Assembly: GCA_016584495.1 (NCBI GenBank) | Contig: WAID01000003.1 | Coordinates: 6,528,501 to 6,592,500 of the forward strand | Direction of reading: 5' to 3' | Source: Celoporthe dispersa | Lineage: Eukaryota; Ascomycota; Sordariomycetes; Diaporthales; Cryphonectriaceae | Length of the DNA stretch: 64,000 bases | In this document: one piece after another, positions 59,646 to 64,000 of the stretch | Position numbering within the stretch: the stretch's first letter is position 1 | How the letters are laid out: each line of letters opens with the position of its first letter | Translations under genes and position numbers: made by a program | The notes under the pieces: generated by a model | What the model saw: the letters and a program-made list of their open reading frames with translations, nothing else | Databases searched by the model: none | Told to the model about the DNA's origin: nothing

Positions 59646-61368
59646 TTAGACAAGAGCCATCAGGCCAAACATACCAGCAAGCAGGGCAGCTGCTGGCCCG
59701 TTCTGCGAGTTGGCACCCGCCGTCACCACTGCCGGGGAAGAGCTCGAGGTGACGGTCCCGGCCGTGGTCGTCCGCGTGGTGGGAATGAGTGATGTCGTCG
59801 GCTGCAGCGACGTGGTCATGTAGACGGTGCCGTTCTGCGTCACTACATAGGTAGTGTAGGCAGACACGGTCTGGCCAGAGCCGACGGTGACCTCGACAGT
59901 CGTGTCGACTGCCTTGGTGCTAGTCACTGGGTAGACTTCGGTCGTCGTGTAGACCTTGGTCACGGAGATGTAGTGAGTCTGCGTCACCTCAACCACCGTC
60001 GTTGACCCTTCGACCTCGGTAGTGTATGAAGTGACGGGGCAGGTCTCAGTCACATAAGTTTCAGTCGTCTCATAGGCCGTCGTCGCGGATGTGGTGTAGA
60101 CCGTGCTGGGGATTACCGTAGGGACCTTGGTCACGATCGTCTCGGTGCTGGTCAGGGTCTGCGTATAGGTCTTACCGCCTTCAGTGATTGTTGTGTAATA
60201 AGGGCACAGGGAAGTGATAGTGGTGTATGCAGTGGCCTCAGTTGTCTCAGTGTAGCCTGGCAGAGACGTCGTGGTATAAACCTTGGTGGGCACTTCGGTG
60301 ACGATCGTCTAGCAGCGGCGTTAGTAAATCAGAGGTTGACCATGTGTTTTTTTCTTCTTTCTTCTTTTCATTGCCTCTTGAGGGCATACATACCTCGGTC
60401 GAAGTCCAGGTAACGGTCACAACCTCGCCACTGAGAGTCTTGGTCTCGGTGACTGGGCAAAGGGATGTCAAAGTGGTATAGTCGACAACATCCGTCTAGA
60501 TTTACGTTTGAGGGTCAGCAAGAGCATGGGATGGAAGGGGGAATGATGGACTGAAACATCCCAAAGCTCCAACAAAGACGTACCGTAGCATAAGATGTTG
60601 GCCCAGGAATGGTCGTGTAGTACGTAGAAGGCACGATTGTCTATCGCGAGGTTAGTATAATAGTTAAAGCCTTCATGCAGACTCAAATACGGTACAAGCC
60701 TTACCTTGCACACAGAAGTGGTCGTGTACGTTTTGGTGTAGGTGGTACCGGGCCCGGTGACGGTCTCAGTGACGGGGCACGTTGTAGTGTACGTGCTGCG
60801 CAGGGTTAGAAAAGTGAGCACAAAGTATCCGAAAAGTCCCAAGGGCAACTTACTATTCAACATCCGTGGTGGTCGTGTACGAAGTTGGGCCCGGAACGGT
60901 CACGCCGCCGCCGCCACAGCTGCCGCCGGGACAGCTGGTGACCACGATGGTGGATGTCGTATAGTCAGTCCACACCTTGGTTGTTCCCTTCTCCGTAGTG
61001 GTCTGTGTGATGGGGCAGACCGTGGCTGTGACTCTGATCAGCTATTTGCTTGTTTATATGGCGCTTCCCGCGCGACAGGTAGGATGTGAACAGAGAACTC
61101 GTATAGAGAAAGGTGGGATATGATAATATCAAAAGCACAGAGAGTACCCTGCGTCTGGCCCTGAGGATAGGCTGCCGCTGGAAGGTGTTCGAGGCTTTGA
61201 ATGACGAAAATCTGGACACATACTTGTGGTGTAAACAACATCGGTCGTAGTGCTCTGGCCACCCCATCCGCCGCCGCCGCCGCCACCGCCGCCGCCACCA
61301 CGTGCCTGAAGCTCCTCGGCCAGCGCCGGGGTAATAACGGCCACCAGAAGCGAGAGATATGCCTTCAT
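59646..61368 (-). CDS. GPI-anchored Thr/Ser-rich cell-wall protein
   Basis: This is a secreted wall protein of about 411 aa in six exons: 61368-61224, 61031-60854, 60795-60705, 60640-60584, 60495-60394 and 60308-59646. The signal peptide is MKAYLSLLVAVITPALA. A Gly run (RG11-WGGQ) follows, then a body made of repeating Thr-rich modules. These are built on CPxT(E/Q)T, TVYTT, PGPTSY and TDVxxYTT motifs. The C-terminus, NSQNGPAAALLAGMFGLMALV, is a classic GPI-attachment signal with small residues before a hydrophobic tail. Dense Thr/Ser predicts heavy O-mannosylation. The start is the ATG at 61368; upstream frame begins only with GTG. Exon 2 uses an acceptor (CAGAG) so that it reads TTITATVCPITQTT. 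All joins are in phase and no frame break is needed. Adhesion or wall structure is inferred from composition. Confidence 0.85.
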
Positions 61369-64000
61369 ATTCACAATAATTCTCACTTAGAGAGGGACTC
61401 AGAGTGTGAGATTAGAGTGTAAAGCTTTGGTGCGCTGTTGAGACACAAAAGTTCTCAAGGGTAGACTGGGGTAGCGAGGGTATATGGGTGACCTGGTATA
61501 TATAAGACCACTCGATAGAGACCTGATAGCGAGGGGCGATCTTGAGAAACGACAGGTAGTGCGCACTGGAGGAGAAGAGAGGAAAAGCAGGAGGCTGGCT
61601 GGAGACCTATCCGCGGACAGCTCACACCTTATATATACCTGACCAAGACTTGGAGGGGGGGAGAGGAAGGGAAGAAGAAGAAGGAGGGGGGGGGAGGGTG
61701 GCAGAGGAGGAACAAGAACGAGCAAAGCCCGATGAGTCGGCTGTAGCCCAAGATCGTCATCCTCTGCAGCAGCAACTCGGTTCACCTTAGGGCGTTTGTC
61801 CCGCAAGTGCATGATGTACCCTCCCGTGCAGGCGGTAGTGCCAGGCAGCGCAGTGGAACGATAGTGACATGTTCTCGATGGATGGTGTCCTCGGGCGGCT
61901 TGGCTTGGGAACAACCCCAGGATGGACGAGGTTGGCAGCGGGCTCTCGCGGCCACGATAACCACGCCGAGGATAGCCCAACCGTGCCGGCCCCCAAGATC
62001 TCACCTTGATGGTTCCGACGACGAGAATACCCCTGCCAGACAGGCGGTAAGCTTAATTGCCATGCGAGGGATTTGTGACCTGCCTGCAGAGCGTGCCGCG
62101 CTTGCTTGGACGATGGTTGGGCAGGTTTTTCTCTCTCTCTCGGACGTTGTCATGATGAGGGCACTACATGCCCAACATATGGCTGGGGTGCAATGCAGCT
62201 ACTGCACCCCGGCGAATTGTCATGCAGCACAAGCGAATAAGAAAAGTGTGTTGGCTGGTTTGCTGCAACCGAGGGAAACCCCTGTTCTCCCGGCATCGAG
62301 GCTGACACCCAGTCGTTTCCCATGACGAAAGGCCTCTTGATAGGATCTCGACTCGACAGGACAATGCATTCAAGGCTGCCAGGGTGACAGCTTCGTCCTC
62401 TTCCCTGTCTCGTGCGCTGGCAAACCCCCTTCGTACACACCACCCCACTAAGACTCACTGCCAATACGAACAAGATAGTCGGAGGGTTAGTTTGTAGTAG
62501 GGAACTGATGGATCACACACTAGAGAGCTGTGTGTCTTTCACCTGCGTCTGAGACTACGAGTGTCTCTCCTCTCCAGTTCGGCACCTTGGTGATGGACTC
62601 TCGGTGAGATACCTCGAGCGCGTGCAGACCGACCTCAACCGCCTGCATAGGATGATGTAGGGAGGGGGAGGGCTGCTAAGGACGTCAGCGGAGACGGCGA
62701 TGACAAGCTTATGCAGGTCATCATCCAGCCAAGCAATTAGCTCTAGCGACGGCTCGACATGGTGTGGTGTGTGGAGGATCGTGTAGAAGAGAGAAAAAAA
62801 AAGACAAAAAAAAGACAAGGTTGGTCAACGCTGAGAACTTCGTGTTGAGCAAGACTAGGCTCGTTCGATTCGCAGATTCGAATAAAGCCTACATGCTTAG
62901 CGTCTTGACAACCAGGCACGGCCCTCCAGGGCGGTACGCTATAGTAAGCGCTGCTTGGACGCTTGAAGCCTGCAAGGAAGAGGCCGATTCGTAGTTTCTG
63001 GTGTTTCCTTGAAAGTCAACCAGTCAGTCAGTCATAGTTGCGCATATTGTTCGGAAGCCTGGCTATCCTCGTCGCTCGGCCAAGGGTCGAGAAAGGACAC
63101 CTCCAAGCTTTGTCACCCAGGCCGCTGAAATCCTCCGAACTGCAGTAGGCCATGGCGGCCTATTCTCGTGTTTCCCCCGATTGCGCCTCTTGGGGAAAAG
63201 CATGGCAACGTGACCAGGAAAGCAGGCTGCTGCATGGCGTTGGACTGCGGGGGCGCAAAAGGTGATGTTCCCACGCTTGTGGCCATCGGCACGCCGTTGC
63301 ACGAAAGTATTACCTTACCCTGGACAGCATCTAGGTTCGAGCAGCGCAGGAGCAGGCCGAACCTGTTCCCAGCCATGCTCCCAGCCTGGTGGCTGGTACC
63401 GCCAACGTCGTAGTGCATCCAGTAGTCCTCAGTCAGCATCACCGCTGACATATAGTACGTTATTATCATCATCACCCTCATGACATGCTGGAGCAGAACG
63501 TCGTCCCTGCACGGTGTCTCCCTCCGCCCTTCCAAGTGTGGAGGATATGTCGGCAGGAGAACAACGGGCCATCGGTACCCGACATGGTTCCATCCGACTG
63601 GCTGGGCTGTAAGCCACGCCTTGAGTAGTGTGTGTATTTGTGTGTGTGTGTGCCACAGCAGCCTTGTGGAAATCCGCTACGCTCTGGAGGCGGGGCCTTT
63701 CGAGTTTTCGCAACACACCAGCGCGGCCCATGCTTGCACGCCTCCAGCCTACGCCACAATGCAACACTCAGTGCCCTGATGCGGGGTTGTCCCGATTGTA
63801 AGAAGCCAGCCAGCTCTCCGAATCCCACTGTGCTCGTGCGTGAACGTCCCGGATGGCGGCCTACTGTAATCCTCGTCTGCCGCGGCTGCCTCCCCATGGC
63901 TGTCATTGCGGCTGTGGTGTAGGCCTTTGAAAAGAGGACAGGCCAGCTGTGTAGATAGGCAAACTCAGTGTTTAGGTTGTGTTGGCGGGCTGTTTCAAGG
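61369..64000. other. Upstream region of the wall-protein gene, no gene supported
   Basis: The first part (61.4-61.8 kb) is purine-rich on the plus strand, hence pyrimidine-rich on the strand of the wall-protein gene, and TATA-like TATATATA lies near 61497 and 61630. A (GT)n run lies near 63637-63650. Short open frames to the window end show no recognisable protein. Confidence 0.5.

Noticed and set aside
62855..62890. tRNA-like B-box sequence (GTTCGATTCG)
   Set aside because: No matching A box or cloverleaf could be drawn around it.
63113..63535. 140-codon open frame on the minus strand near the window end
   Set aside because: Some segments look protein-like, but there is no domain, no splice-supported extension and no conserved motif.

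Overview
The window is nuclear DNA of a filamentous ascomycete, most likely a Sordariomycete. The genes are interrupted by short introns (57-309 bp) with GT-AG or GC-AG ends and CTAAC-type branch sites. Coding regions are GC-rich at third positions. The intergenic DNA is full of CT/GA microsatellites and homopolymers. The gene content fits this too: a HET-domain gene, a Rua1-type regulator, a UAA-family nucleotide-sugar transporter, a GPI-anchored Thr-rich wall protein and a fungal LEU2. I see no rRNA, tRNA, CRISPR array, insertion sequence or recognisable transposon.

Layout. 0-13 kb: the 3' part of a dual-specificity MAPK phosphatase (+), then a HUT1-like transporter, a three-KH-domain RNA-binding protein and a Laa2/Ppk6-like protein (all -). 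13-20 kb: a TBC RabGAP of the TBC1D5 type (+) facing a PHD-finger protein (-). 20-30 kb: gene-poor DNA around one HET-domain gene (+), which is bracketed by a diverged direct repeat. 30-40 kb: a Rua1-like transcription regulator (-) with about 8 kb of gene-free DNA upstream. 40-53 kb: a Pro-rich protein (-), the actin-related protein ARP8 (+), a PI-specific phospholipase C (-), 3-isopropylmalate dehydrogenase LEU2 (+) and an APH-like kinase fold protein (-). 53-64 kb: a small unknown gene (+), a DUF2235 alpha/beta hydrolase (+) and a GPI-anchored Thr-rich wall protein (-), then about 2.6 kb with no gene I can support.

The genes do not form a pathway or a secondary-metabolite cluster. This is an ordinary mix of housekeeping and regulatory genes with one accessory island, the HET locus. 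The most important feature for any reader is that nine of the fourteen genes carry 1-nt reading-frame breaks, twelve in total. Most lie in or beside homopolymers, and three share the context CAGGGAGG. Because LEU2, ARP8 and PLC are among them, these are more likely consensus errors than real mutations. Automatic gene calls on this contig will be fragmented. I rebuilt the exon structures by hand from splice signals and family conservation; none has been checked against transcripts.

I did not find a convincing undescribed system. The best leads are the shared CAGGGAGG context of the frame breaks, the repeats flanking the HET gene, the large insertion inside the PLC X domain, the repeat-per-exon structure of the wall protein, and a GC-AG intron.
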